Source: JAUYQR01 sp963822435 (lineage in GTDB: Bacteria > Pseudomonadota > Alphaproteobacteria > Rhodobacterales > Rhodobacteraceae). Taken from it: 64,000 nucleotides of DNA. This document shows, piece by piece, positions 50,679-59,108 of the stretch. Position 1 is the stretch's first letter. Every line of letters starts with the position of its first letter. The stretch covers positions 362,826 through 426,825 of the forward strand of contig CAWGHN010000002.1 of assembly GCA_963822435.1 (NCBI GenBank). The letters run 5' to 3'. The notes under the pieces were generated by a model. The model worked only from the letters and a program-made list of their open reading frames with translations. It did no database searches and was not told the DNA's origin. Both the position numbers and the translations under genes were made by a program.

Positions 50679-51131
50679 TCAGGCGCGGTCGTCCTTGGGA
50701 CTGCCCATCACGACGAAGGTGGTGATCGAGCGGACCTGCGGCAGCACGCCCAAAACCTCGGTGTGCCAATGCTTGTAGGCGGCAAGGTCCGCGGCTTCGA
50801 CGCGGAGGAGGTATTCGACCGTGCCGGTGATGTTGTGACACTCGCGCACCTCGTCGGCGCGGGCGACGGCGCGTTCGAAGGCCTCTTGCGCGGCTTTGGT
50901 GTGGGTGTTGAGCGCGACGGTGACGTAGGCCACAAAGCCCACGCCGATGAGGGTGGGATCGAGGACGGCGCGGTAGCCCTTGATCACGCCCGACCGCTCC
51001 AACTCCTGAACGCGGCGCAGGCAGGCGGAGGGCGACAAGCCGACGCGCGCCGCGAGGTCGAGGTTCGACTGGCGGGCATCGCGGGTAAGTTCGCGCAATA
51101 TACGGTGGTTTATGGCGTCAAGTTTCGGCAT
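50679..51131 (-). CDS. Lrp/AsnC family transcriptional regulator
   Basis: This 150-residue regulator has an N-terminal winged helix-turn-helix (LDAINHRILRELTRDARQSN, then VGLSPSACLRRVQELERSGV). The C-terminal RAM ligand-binding domain includes VRECHNITGTVEYLLRVEA and VRSITTFVVMG. The effector is probably an amino acid. It is divergent from a LysE-type exporter 73 bases away, a very common regulator-target pair, so it probably controls that exporter and itself. Confidence 0.92.
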   Translation of the reverse strand: MPKLDAINHRILRELTRDARQSNLDLAARVGLSPSACLRRVQELERSGVIKGYRAVLDPTLIGVGFVAYVTVALNTHTKAAQEAFERAVARADEVRECHNITGTVEYLLRVEAADLAAYKHWHTEVLGVLPQVRSITTFVVMGSPKDDRA

Positions 51132-51204
51132 TTGTTGCGCAGATTGCGGGGATCGTCGCATGTTTGCAATCCCATAGCGGTGAAATCGGGGCAACATTGC
51201 GCAC

Positions 51205-51804
51205 ATGACACATGATATCTTCCTGGCCCTGCTGGGCTTTGCCTTTGTCACCTCGGTCACGCCGGGGCCGAACAACATGATGCTGCTGGCGAGCGGGGTG
51301 AATTTCGGCCTGCGGGGGACGGTGCCGCATATGCTGGGGATCAGCGTCGGACATTCGCTGATGGTGTTTCTGGTGGGTCTTGGGGTGGCGGGGCTGTTCA
51401 CCGCCTGGCCGCCGGCGCTGGTGGTGCTGAAGCTGGTGTCGGTGGCTTACATGCTGTGGCTGGCGTGGAAGATCGCCAATGCGGCCGCCCCCGGCGCGGG
51501 GCGTGAGGGCGCGCGACCGATGACATTCTTGCAGGCGGCGGCGTTTCAGTGGGTGAACCCGAAAGCCTGGGCGATGGCCCTGGGCGCGGTGGCCGCCTAT
51601 GTGCCGGAGCCGTCGGTCTGGGCCTATGCGGCGGTGGCGGGGGTGTTCGCGATGGTCAACCTGCCGTCGGTTGCGGTCTGGGCCGGGGCCGGGCAGATGG
51701 TGCGACGCTGGTTGCAGCATCCGGGGCGCTTGCGCGCGTTCAACTGGGGGATGGCCGCGCTTTTGGTGCTGTCGCTGTGGCCGGTGGTGACGCTGGAACT
51801 TTAG
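51205..51804 (+). CDS. LysE family amino acid exporter
   Basis: This 199-residue protein of about six spans starts MTHDIFLALLGFAFVTSVTP. The family signature SVTPGPNNMMLLASGVNFGL is at residues 17-36, and FQWVNPKAWAMALGAV is the conserved second-half motif. It exports amino acids or homoserine lactone-like compounds by proton exchange. It is divergent from the Lrp regulator. Its last 4 bases overlap the convergent glycosyltransferase-like gene. Confidence 0.92.
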   Translation: MTHDIFLALLGFAFVTSVTPGPNNMMLLASGVNFGLRGTVPHMLGISVGHSLMVFLVGLGVAGLFTAWPPALVVLKLVSVAYMLWLAWKIANAAAPGAGREGARPMTFLQAAAFQWVNPKAWAMALGAVAAYVPEPSVWAYAAVAGVFAMVNLPSVAVWAGAGQMVRRWLQHPGRLRAFNWGMAALLVLSLWPVVTLEL

Positions 51805-52793
51805 CGCAGCCAGAGGTTTTCGCGTTTCAGGGTGTTGCGGATGACCTGTTCGCGGGGCGGAAGGTTTTCAAGATCGAACAGGGCGCGGGCCTTGCGGCCC
51901 TTGTTTTGGTAGACGAGGGTTTTCAGCGCCTCCCAATCCCGCAGGGTGGGGCGGAGCGCCTTGTCGCGGGCGACCTCCTCCAGCACGGCGACGGCGATAT
52001 CGCTTTCGCGGGCGTAAAGGAGGGAAAGCGAGCGGTAGTGACAGGTGGCGGTGCCGTCCAGCGCGGCGAGGCCGGGGCCGGGGCGGCTGCCGTTGAAGGA
52101 GTGGATGACCAACGGCAGGGCGATCTGGTCGAGCCAGGGGTAAAGTTCCTGGCAGATCAGTTCTTCGGGCGGGTTGTCGCGGATGGATTTGGCATAGGCG
52201 AGGTAGCGGTTGCCGAAACGCTGCGGGCTTTCGTGGAAAAACCAGCCGGCGTTGAAGTAGAGGTGGCGCTGCCAGTATTCCGCGGGCTGGGTGAGGTCGA
52301 GCGAGGATGCGTAATCAAGGCCGAAACGGTCGTAGAGCGATTTCCAGGTTTGGGCGTAGGTGGGGCCGTAAAGCTCGATCTTCGGCCATGTGCCTTCGCG
52401 GCGCAGCGAGGCGGAGGGGCGGGTGAAATCGAACGGAATGGCGGAGAGCGGGCCGGTGATCAGGGTGTCGGTGTCGAGGAACAGGAAGGGCGCGTCGGGC
52501 AGGGCCGCCAACGCCTCGATCTTGTTGCCGTGGGGGTAGGACGCACCGAACGCGGCGCTGTCGAAGGGCAGGATGGTGGCGCCGAGGGTTTCGAGGAGGG
52601 CGCGGGTTTTCGGCGCGATGCGAGGGTCTTGCGGCCATTTCGGGCCGGGCTGCGGTTCGGCGATGAAAAGCGTGCCGGCGAAGCCGGGGTCGGAGTGGCG
52701 AAGCGAGGCGGCAAGCAGGATGGCTTCATGTTCCAGCCGGCCGGATTGGGCGACGGCGAGGATGTTGAAGCCAGTGATGTTGGATGCGGTCAT
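51801..52793 (-). CDS. Putative GT-A-fold glycosyltransferase-like protein
   Basis: This 330-residue soluble protein has FNILAVAQSGRLEHEAILLA near the start, a SYPHGNKIEAL segment, and FLFLDTDTLITGPL with a D-x-D metal/sugar-nucleotide motif. PTYAQTWKSLYDRFGLDY and HLYFNAGWFFHESP farther on also fit GT-A enzymes that read a nucleotide-sugar. The acceptor is unknown. The start overlaps the DDAH stop by ATGA, so the two are coupled despite unrelated chemistry. Confidence 0.65.
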   Translation of the reverse strand: MTASNITGFNILAVAQSGRLEHEAILLAASLRHSDPGFAGTLFIAEPQPGPKWPQDPRIAPKTRALLETLGATILPFDSAAFGASYPHGNKIEALAALPDAPFLFLDTDTLITGPLSAIPFDFTRPSASLRREGTWPKIELYGPTYAQTWKSLYDRFGLDYASSLDLTQPAEYWQRHLYFNAGWFFHESPQRFGNRYLAYAKSIRDNPPEELICQELYPWLDQIALPLVIHSFNGSRPGPGLAALDGTATCHYRSLSLLYARESDIAVAVLEEVARDKALRPTLRDWEALKTLVYQNKGRKARALFDLENLPPREQVIRNTLKRENLWLR

Positions 52794-53590
52794 TTCGCCG
52801 GGGTGAAGCGCAGGGAAAGGCAGGACATTCCGCCATCAAGTTTGGCACATTCCGAGTTGCCGATTTCCACCACCGTGTAGCCGGCGCGTTCGACGGCGGC
52901 GCGGGTGCCGGGGAAACCGGCGGCCATGATCACGACGTCGTTGAAGCGGATGGCGTTGGCGGCGGCCTCTTCGCCCGGCGCGGTGTGGACGACAAAGTAG
53001 TCGTCGAAACAGCCTGAGTCCGCGAGGCGGGGGGTGGCAAGGACGGTTTTCGCGTCAAGGAGCGAGCAGTCGGTCTTGAAGTGGAGGACGCCGGGGGGGG
53101 TGTGAACCTCGCGCACCGGTTTGCCCCAGTTGGCGACAAGGCGGGTGAGTTCGGCGATGCCGTCGGCGTTGGTGCGGGCGGAGCGGCCGACGAGAATCTC
53201 GCTGCCGGTGACGAGGATGTCGCCGCCTTCGATGAAGCTGGTCGCGCCTTCGATGCGGCGGACATCGGCGTAAAGCGCGGCGAGGTGGGGGGCCATTTCA
53301 GCGGCTTCGCCCAGGCGTGAGGGCGCGCCGGGACGCATGATGACAGCGCCTTGCGGCAGGCAAAGCGCGGTGTCCTCGACGAAGACGCTGTCGGGATAGG
53401 CGTCGAGGGCGTCAAGTTCGATCACCGTGGCGCCGGTGGCGCGGAGGGCTGTGATGTAGGCGGCGTGGTGGGCCTGCATCAGCGCAAGGTCGGGCGTGCC
53501 GATGTCGACAGCGCGGAGGCCTGCGGTGATGGAGGCTGCGGGGCGGCGGGTGATGGCGTGGGTGAAATGGGTCGAGGCGTCGGTGGACAT
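52790..53590 (-). CDS. Dimethylarginine dimethylaminohydrolase-type amidinotransferase
   Basis: This 266-residue guanidino-modifying enzyme of the DDAH group hydrolyses N-omega-methylated arginines to citrulline and methylamines. Sequence marks are YPDSVFVEDTALCLPQGAVI, FIEGGDILVTGSEILVGRSA, TPPGVLHFKTDCSLLDAKTV (catalytic His) and the C-terminal nucleophile in LDGGMSCLSLRF (Cys about residue 258). Arginine deiminase is longer, which supports DDAH. It is coupled to a glycosyltransferase-like gene downstream. Confidence 0.9.
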   Translation of the reverse strand: MSTDASTHFTHAITRRPAASITAGLRAVDIGTPDLALMQAHHAAYITALRATGATVIELDALDAYPDSVFVEDTALCLPQGAVIMRPGAPSRLGEAAEMAPHLAALYADVRRIEGATSFIEGGDILVTGSEILVGRSARTNADGIAELTRLVANWGKPVREVHTPPGVLHFKTDCSLLDAKTVLATPRLADSGCFDDYFVVHTAPGEEAAANAIRFNDVVIMAAGFPGTRAAVERAGYTVVEIGNSECAKLDGGMSCLSLRFTPAK

Positions 53591-53689
53591 GGGTCAGGTT
53601 CCGGGCAGGGTTCGGCGGATGGTGTCGCATCCTGCGGGAAGGGGCGCAAGTGGCGGCGCTTGCGGAGCGGGGCTGGGGAGCGCGGGATG

Positions 53690-53711
53690 CCCGGCCCGGT
53701 GGCGGGCCGGG
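53690..53711 (-). terminator. GC-rich hairpin downstream of the SDR/ABC operon
   Basis: CCCGGCCCG (53690-53698) and CGGGCCGGG (53703-53711) pair perfectly around GTGG. It lies 36 bases after the SDR stop (53747) in the direction of transcription. There is no T run, so termination may need Rho or may be only partial. The rest of the 156-base gap to the DDAH gene shows nothing else. Confidence 0.45.
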
Positions 53712-53746
53712 TGTTGGGCCGGGTGTTTGGCGGAGTGCCGCGGGGC

Positions 53747-54535
53747 TTACCAGCAGCAGAACCCGCCATCGACCAGAAGATCGACGCCGGTGACGTAACT
53801 GGCGGCATCGGACAAAAGGAACACGGCGGGGCCGACCATTTCGTCGACATGGGCCATGCGCTGCATCGGGGTTTGTTCTTCGAACGATTTGGTCTGATGG
53901 ACCATCTCGGGGCGCGTGTTCATCGGGGTGGCGGTGTAGCCGGGGCTGATGGTGTTGACGCGCAACCCGCGCCCGACCCATTCCATCGCCATGGATTTCG
54001 ACATGTGGATCACGCCGGCCTTGGAGGCGTTGTAGTGGCACTGGCTGAGGCCACGGTTGACGATCACGCCCGACATCGAGGCGATGTTGACGATGGAGCC
54101 GCGGCCATGTGCCAGCATCGCCCGCGCTTCGGCCTGACAGGACAGGAAAACACCTTTCAGGTTGATGTCCATCATGGTCTGGAACTGGGCTTCCTCCATC
54201 GCTTCGGCGGGATTGGCGTTGGCGATGCCGGCGGCGTTGACGGCGAGGGTGAGGGGCCCAAGATCGGCCTCGGTCCGGGCGACAGCGTCGGTGAGGGCGG
54301 CGGATTGGGTCACGTCGGCGGCGATCTGGACAGAGCGGCGACCGGCGCGGGCGATGAAATCGGCGGTCTGGGCGAGGCCGTCATCGGTGCGCCGGTCAAG
54401 GAGCGCGACGTCCGCGCCGCATTGCGCAAGGCCCATTGCGATGCGCTGGCCGATGCCGCTGCCAGCCCCGGTGACCAAGGCGACGCGGCCCGTCAGATCG
54501 AAAAGTTTTGGTGCGTTGAGCGTGATGGCGGCCAT
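53747..54535 (-). CDS. SDR oxidoreductase, probable polyol/ketose dehydrogenase
   Basis: This 262-residue classical SDR has VTGAGSGIGQRIAMGLAQCG as cofactor loop, DRRTDD after the second strand, NAAGIANANP, and the catalytic YNASKAGVIHM. It ends VDGGFCCW; that C-terminus resembles the GGY-x-C-W ends of sorbose reductase/arabinitol dehydrogenase-type SDRs, so a polyol or ketose substrate is likely. It starts 14 bases after the ABC ATPase gene and is the last gene of the importer operon. The substrate is inferred from context only. Confidence 0.82.
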   Translation of the reverse strand: MAAITLNAPKLFDLTGRVALVTGAGSGIGQRIAMGLAQCGADVALLDRRTDDGLAQTADFIARAGRRSVQIAADVTQSAALTDAVARTEADLGPLTLAVNAAGIANANPAEAMEEAQFQTMMDINLKGVFLSCQAEARAMLAHGRGSIVNIASMSGVIVNRGLSQCHYNASKAGVIHMSKSMAMEWVGRGLRVNTISPGYTATPMNTRPEMVHQTKSFEEQTPMQRMAHVDEMVGPAVFLLSDAASYVTGVDLLVDGGFCCW

Positions 54536-54549
54536 TGTCTTTCCCTTGT

Positions 54550-56037
54550 TCAGATGGTGGCCAGTTCCATGACCGAGACGTCGTTTGCGTCCTTGCGGTC
54601 AAGGATTCCGGCCTGTTTTCCCTTTGCCATCACCATGATGCGGTTCGACACGCCGAGGACTTCCTCGAGGTCCGACGATACCACGATGACGGTGACCCCG
54701 TCGCGGGCGAGGTCCATGATAAGCTCGTAGATCGAGGACCGTGCGCCGACGTCGATGCCGCGCGTCGGTTCATCCAGCACCACGACCTGCGGTTTGCGCG
54801 CGAGCCATTTGGCCAGCACGACCTTTTGCTGGTTGCCGCCCGACAGTTCGCCCGCGTTCTGACCCGCGCGCCCCTTGACGCCGAATTTGGTGATGAAGCC
54901 GTTGGCGAAGCTGGCGAGGTTGCGCGACGAAATCCAGCCGCTACGGGCGACTTCGTCAAGGTTGGCGTAACCGATGTTTTCGGCGATGGAATGGGCAAGG
55001 ACCACGCCTTGCAGCTTGCGGTCTTCGGGCACCAGAACCATGCCGTTGCGGATGGCGTCGATCGGCGAGCGGGGGGTGATGTCGCGCCCGTTCAGAAGGA
55101 CGCGGCCCGACTGGATCGGGTCGGCGCCGGTGAGGGCGCGGACAAATTCGGTCCGGCCTGCGCCCATCAGACCGGCGATGCCGAACACCTCGCCCTTGTT
55201 CACGGCAAATGAGATGTCGCGGAAGGTGTTGTCGGGGGAGGTAAGGTTCTTGACCTCGAGCATCACCTCGTCGGCGGGCTGGGGGACGGGCGGGAACATG
55301 CGGTCGAGCGAGCGGCCCACCATCGCCTCGACGATGGTGCGGACGGGAACATCGCCACGGTCAAACTCCTGCACCTTGGCGCCGTCACGCATGACGATGA
55401 TGCGGTCGGCGATCTGGCGGATTTCTTCCAGCCGGTGCGAGATATAGACGATGCCAACGCCGTCAGCTTTCAGCCGTTCGATCTGGCGGAACAGAAGCTG
55501 GGTTTCGTCGCCACCAAGGGCGGCGGTCGGTTCATCAAGGATCAGAAGGCGCGCGTTCAGCGTGAGAGCCTTGGCGATTTCGATCAGTTGCTGATTGGCG
55601 GTGGACAGCCCTTCGACCAGACGGGAGGGCGGGATGTCGAGGCCAAGGCGTTTCAGCCCGGACTGCGCGCGGTCTTCCATCGCGCGGCGGTCAACGCGGC
55701 CACCTTTCATCAGGTAGCGGCCGAGAAAGATGTTTTCAGCGATGGACAGCTTCGGCAGGAGTTTCAGTTCCTGGTGGATCATGCCGACGCCTGCATCCAT
55801 TGCGGCGCGGGGGGTGGCCGGGGCGTAGGGCGCCCCGAGCCATGTTATGCTGCCAGAAGTCGGCTGGACGGTGCCGGAAATCACGTTCGAGACGGTGGAT
55901 TTTCCGGCACCGTTTTCGCCAAGCAGGGCCACGACCTCGCCCGGGTAGACATCGAGGGTGATCCCGTGAAGGACCTCGATCGAACCGTAGGTCTTGCGGA
56001 TGTCTCGCAAGGACAGGATCGGTGTGGGGTTGGTCAT
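54550..56037 (-). CDS. Sugar ABC importer ATP-binding protein (RbsA-like, two ATPase domains)
   Basis: This 495-residue protein has two ABC domains. The first has Walker A GENGAGKST, signature LSTANQQLIEIAKAL and Walker B LLILDEPTAAL. The second has the degenerate GLMGAGRTEFV loop, signature LSGGNQQKVVLAKWL and VVVLDEPTRGIDVGA. This is the carbohydrate uptake transporter-2 (ribose/xylose) layout. It follows the binding-protein gene by 22 bases. It energises uptake with the permease at 57115 and the binding protein at 56060. Confidence 0.95.
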   Translation of the reverse strand: MTNPTPILSLRDIRKTYGSIEVLHGITLDVYPGEVVALLGENGAGKSTVSNVISGTVQPTSGSITWLGAPYAPATPRAAMDAGVGMIHQELKLLPKLSIAENIFLGRYLMKGGRVDRRAMEDRAQSGLKRLGLDIPPSRLVEGLSTANQQLIEIAKALTLNARLLILDEPTAALGGDETQLLFRQIERLKADGVGIVYISHRLEEIRQIADRIIVMRDGAKVQEFDRGDVPVRTIVEAMVGRSLDRMFPPVPQPADEVMLEVKNLTSPDNTFRDISFAVNKGEVFGIAGLMGAGRTEFVRALTGADPIQSGRVLLNGRDITPRSPIDAIRNGMVLVPEDRKLQGVVLAHSIAENIGYANLDEVARSGWISSRNLASFANGFITKFGVKGRAGQNAGELSGGNQQKVVLAKWLARKPQVVVLDEPTRGIDVGARSSIYELIMDLARDGVTVIVVSSDLEEVLGVSNRIMVMAKGKQAGILDRKDANDVSVMELATI

Positions 56038-56059
56038 GGCGCGGGTGCCTTTTGGCGGC

Positions 56060-56992
56060 TTACGGGTGGTTCGCGACGAATTCGGCCGCGTTGTCGCAGG
56101 TGGTGAGGACGGCCTCGGAGACCTGCTTTTCTTCCACTTTCTCGCCGTTCGAGACAGCGATGGCGCTATCGACGGCCAGCACGCCCATGCGGCGGGTGGA
56201 CTGCGTGGCGGTCACGACGAACGGGCCTTCGCATTTCGCCAGATATTCCAGCGCCGAGCCGTCGCCGTCATAGCCGCCGATGATGACCTTGTCCGACAGG
56301 TTGGCCACGTCGACGGCCTTGGCAGCGCCCATCGCGATACCGTCGGCCTGACCGAAGATCATGGTCACGTCGGGATGTGCGGTCAGCATGTTTTGCGCGA
56401 TGGCGAAGCCTTCGTCCGCCGACCACCGCTCGGTCCACTGCTGGTCGACCAGTTCGACGCCGGCGTTTTCGCCGATGGCCTTCATGCAGCCTTCGGTGCG
56501 GTCAACTTCGGGCGTGGTGCCCTTTTGGCCGTGGATGATGACCATCTTGCCCGCACCACCGGCGCGCTTGATGATTTCCGAGCAGACCTGGTAGGACGAG
56601 TTCACGCCTTCGCCGCCGATGAAGGTATCGCCCGGCTCGCCTTCGGGGAAGCGGTCGACGTTGATGACGGGGATGCCGGCTTCACGCGCAAGGCGGGTGG
56701 GGACGGCGGCGGCGGCGGCGCCAGCGGGGATGTAGATGAAGGCGTCGATGCCTTGGGTCAGCAGATCCTGCACCTGGCTGACCTGGGTCGCGGTGTCGTT
56801 CTTGGCGTCGACGACGATGACCTCGATGCCCTTTTCCTTGGAGTAGTTTTCAACGCCGATCTTGATCTGGTTGAAGAAGTCGGCTTGCAGGTTCGGCACG
56901 GCGAGGCCGATTTTCTTGACCTCGGCATGGGCGCCGAGCGACAGCAGCGCCAGCGAAGCGGTCGCAGCCATCAGGACTTTCGTGAGTTTCAT
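56060..56992 (-). CDS. Sugar ABC importer periplasmic binding protein (Peripla_BP_4 type)
   Basis: This 310-residue ribose-type substrate-binding protein has the signal peptide KLTKVLMAATASLALLSLGA with cleavage after AHA. The mature protein reads VKKIGLAVPNLQADFFNQIK, GIDAFIYIPAGAAAAAVPTR, PVINVDRFPEGEPGD and FGQADGIAMGAAKAVDVANL, typical of the RbsB/XylF fold. GGAGGAGAAACAC precedes the ATG at 56992. A perfect hairpin lies between the permease stop and this gene and may raise its transcript level relative to the permease. Confidence 0.95.
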   Translation of the reverse strand: MKLTKVLMAATASLALLSLGAHAEVKKIGLAVPNLQADFFNQIKIGVENYSKEKGIEVIVVDAKNDTATQVSQVQDLLTQGIDAFIYIPAGAAAAAVPTRLAREAGIPVINVDRFPEGEPGDTFIGGEGVNSSYQVCSEIIKRAGGAGKMVIIHGQKGTTPEVDRTEGCMKAIGENAGVELVDQQWTERWSADEGFAIAQNMLTAHPDVTMIFGQADGIAMGAAKAVDVANLSDKVIIGGYDGDGSALEYLAKCEGPFVVTATQSTRRMGVLAVDSAIAVSNGEKVEEKQVSEAVLTTCDNAAEFVANHP

Positions 56993-57084
56993 GTGTTTCT
57001 CCTCCGACATGAATTCCGGGGCATCCGGCGTTGCGGGGAGCCCCCTCCCTGTTCGACTGGCGCCATCGCCAATCGTCTTCGCAG

Positions 57085-57104
57085 CCTGATGGCGAACCAT
57101 CAGG
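57085..57104. other. Intercistronic hairpin between permease and binding-protein genes
   Basis: CCTGATGG-CGAA-CCATCAGG is a perfect 8-base stem with a four-base loop, placed 11 bases after the permease stop and about 90 bases before the binding-protein start. Hairpins here often stabilise or attenuate mRNA so that the binding protein is made in excess. There is no T run. This role is inferred. Confidence 0.5.
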
Positions 57105-57114
57105 AGAAGGTCGT

Positions 57115-58089
57115 TCACTTCCGCTTGCGGAAGGTTTCGGCGGTGACGGCCAGCACGATCACCGCGCCGATCACGACCTGCTGCATGAAGGGCGAGACGC
57201 TGAGCAGGTTCAGCCCGTTGCGCAGGACGCCGATGATGAGGACGCCGATGATGGTGCCGCCGATGCCGCCGGTGCCGCCCGACAGCGAGGTGCCGCCGAT
57301 CACGACCGCCGCGATGGCGTCAAGCTCATACCCGACGCCGGACGACGGCTGGACCGAATCGAGCCGGGCGGCGAGGACGATGCCCGAAAGGCCCGCCAGC
57401 ACGCTGCAGACAACGTAGACAAGCACGGTCGCGCTGTTGACGTTGATGCCGGCCAGACGCGCCACCTCGGGGTTGCCGCCGATGGCATAAAGCGCGCGGC
57501 CACCGTAGCGGTAGCGCTGGTAGAGAAGGGCAATCAGGAACACCACCAGCATCAGCGCCACGGTCATGGTCAGGAATCCGCCGAAGCGGATGATCGCGGA
57601 CATGTTGAACCAGGCCGGGAAGCCGATGATCTGCTGGCCATTGGTGATCATGTTGGCAAGGCCGCGGGTGATCGACATCATCGCAAGGGTGGCGATGAAG
57701 GCGGGCACGTTGAAGCGGGTGATCAGGAGGCCGGCGACAAGGCCGTTCACCCCGGCGGCGGCAAGCGCCAGCGGGATCGCCACGCCCATCGGCACGCCCG
57801 CCTCGACGTTGAGGTAGCCCAGCACCATCATGGTCAGCGCCATGACCGAACCGACCGCAAGGTCGATGCCGCCGATCAGGATCACGAGGGTCATGCCGAC
57901 CGCCATGATGCCAAGCACGGTGACCTGATCGAGGATGTTCAGAAAGTTGCGCACCGACAGGAACGTGTCGGTCGAGACGGTCAGGAACACGCACAAAAGC
58001 ACAAGGCCGATCAAGGGGCCGGTTGCCCCCCGGAACGAGCCGAGCAGTGCGAAGCCCGGCCCCGCTTCGCTTTCCCTTGCAGCGCTCAC
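57115..58089 (-). CDS. Sugar ABC importer permease (RbsC-like)
   Basis: This 324-residue inner-membrane permease of the BPD_transp_2/RbsC family starts at GTG 58089. The family signature is VTVLGIMAVGMTLVILIGGI DLAVGS (read across the break), with GVNGLVAGLLITRFNVPAFI, GGRALYAIGGNPEVARLAGI and DAIAAVVIGGTSLSGGTGG following. It has roughly eight to ten spans. It is the first gene of the importer operon. A candidate operator (58131-58146) lies 42-57 bases upstream. Only one permease gene is present, so a homodimer is expected. Confidence 0.94.
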   Translation of the reverse strand: MSAARESEAGPGFALLGSFRGATGPLIGLVLLCVFLTVSTDTFLSVRNFLNILDQVTVLGIMAVGMTLVILIGGIDLAVGSVMALTMMVLGYLNVEAGVPMGVAIPLALAAAGVNGLVAGLLITRFNVPAFIATLAMMSITRGLANMITNGQQIIGFPAWFNMSAIIRFGGFLTMTVALMLVVFLIALLYQRYRYGGRALYAIGGNPEVARLAGINVNSATVLVYVVCSVLAGLSGIVLAARLDSVQPSSGVGYELDAIAAVVIGGTSLSGGTGGIGGTIIGVLIIGVLRNGLNLLSVSPFMQQVVIGAVIVLAVTAETFRKRK

Positions 58090-58130
58090 CAGTCAGTCCT
58101 CCCGTCGTTTTCTGGGTCGCGATGCTGGTA

Positions 58131-58146
58131 GAGCATAAATATTCAC
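58131..58146. promoter_or_regulatory. Candidate SorC-type operator upstream of the importer operon
   Basis: GAGCATAAATATTCAC matches the palindrome upstream of the SorC gene (GTGAATAAAAATTCAC, 61577-61592) at 13 of 16 positions, including a complete ATTCAC half-site with the same 4-base spacing. It lies 42-57 bases before the permease start. A third, weaker match (ATGTATAAATATGCAG, 58271-58286) stands 13 bases before the transketolase start. The divergent region 58090-58298 is otherwise AT-rich promoter DNA. Confidence 0.45.
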
Positions 58147-58298
58147 GACCGTCTGCAAATGCGTAACTGATCAGGAAGGCCGGTGTCAACACAAAAAGCC
58201 CCTCGCGAGTTCGTGCCTGTGGGCCATTTTATGCTTGACTTGGCTGCCTGGCCCGCAAATATATGTGTGTATGTATAAATATGCAGGTAGAGGGAATC

Positions 58299-59108
58299 AT
58301 GCAGCCGAATGACCTAGAGCGTATTGCACGCCAGATCCGACTGCGCGACCTGCAAGCGGTGGTCGAGGCCGGAGCCGGCCATATCGGCGGCGAGATGTCG
58401 GCGATCGACATACTGACGGCGCTGTATTTCCGCGTGCTGCGCGTCTGGCCGGACCAGCCGAAACACCCCGAGCGCGACCGGTTCGTGCTGTCGAAGGGGC
58501 ATGTGGCGCTGGCCCTGTATGTCACGCTGGCCAAGCGCGGTTTCCTGCCCGAGGAGGAAATCAGCACGTTCCTGAAGCCCCACTCGCGGCTGAACGGGCA
58601 TCCGAACTGCACCAAGGTGCCGGGGGTGGAGACGAACACCGGGCCACTGGGCCACGGGCTGCCGGTGGCGGTGGGCATGGCGAAGGCGGCCAAGCTGACC
58701 GGGGCCAGCTATCATACCTATGTGATGACCGGGGACGGCGAAATGCAGGAAGGATCGAACTGGGAGGCGATCTCGTCCGCCGCGCAGTTCGGGTTGAACA
58801 ATCTGACGCTGGTGATCGACCACAACCGGTTCCAGCAGGGGGCGGCGCTGAAGGACACCAACAACCTCGCGCCGTTTCCGCCGAAGCTGGCCGCGTTCGG
58901 CTGGGATGTGACCGAGATCAACGGCAACGCGATGGACGAGATCGTGCCGGCGCTGGAAAAGCGCGGGGCGCGACCGCATTGCATCGTGGCCCACACGAAC
59001 AAGGGCCACGGGATTTCCTTCATGCAGGACACTGTCGACTGGCATCACAAGGTGCCGAATGCCGAGCAATACAAGATTGCCCTGGCTGAGCTTTCGGAGG
59101 CCAACTGA
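58299..59108 (+). CDS. Transketolase, N-terminal (TPP-binding) subunit
   Basis: This 269-residue split transketolase subunit corresponds to the first domain of full-length enzymes. It has AGAGHIGGEMSAIDILTALY, SKGHVALALYVTLAKRG (H68), TNTGPLGHGLPVAVGMAKAA and the thiamine diphosphate motif GDGEMQEGSNWE (residues 145-156). GAGGG precedes the ATG at 58299; in-frame starts at 58281 and earlier add up to 12 residues. The stop overlaps the second-half gene by TGATG, giving equal amounts of both subunits. It probably moves a two-carbon ketol unit from a ketose phosphate made by the neighbouring kinase. Confidence 0.93.
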   Translation: MQPNDLERIARQIRLRDLQAVVEAGAGHIGGEMSAIDILTALYFRVLRVWPDQPKHPERDRFVLSKGHVALALYVTLAKRGFLPEEEISTFLKPHSRLNGHPNCTKVPGVETNTGPLGHGLPVAVGMAKAAKLTGASYHTYVMTGDGEMQEGSNWEAISSAAQFGLNNLTLVIDHNRFQQGAALKDTNNLAPFPPKLAAFGWDVTEINGNAMDEIVPALEKRGARPHCIVAHTNKGHGISFMQDTVDWHHKVPNAEQYKIALAELSEAN

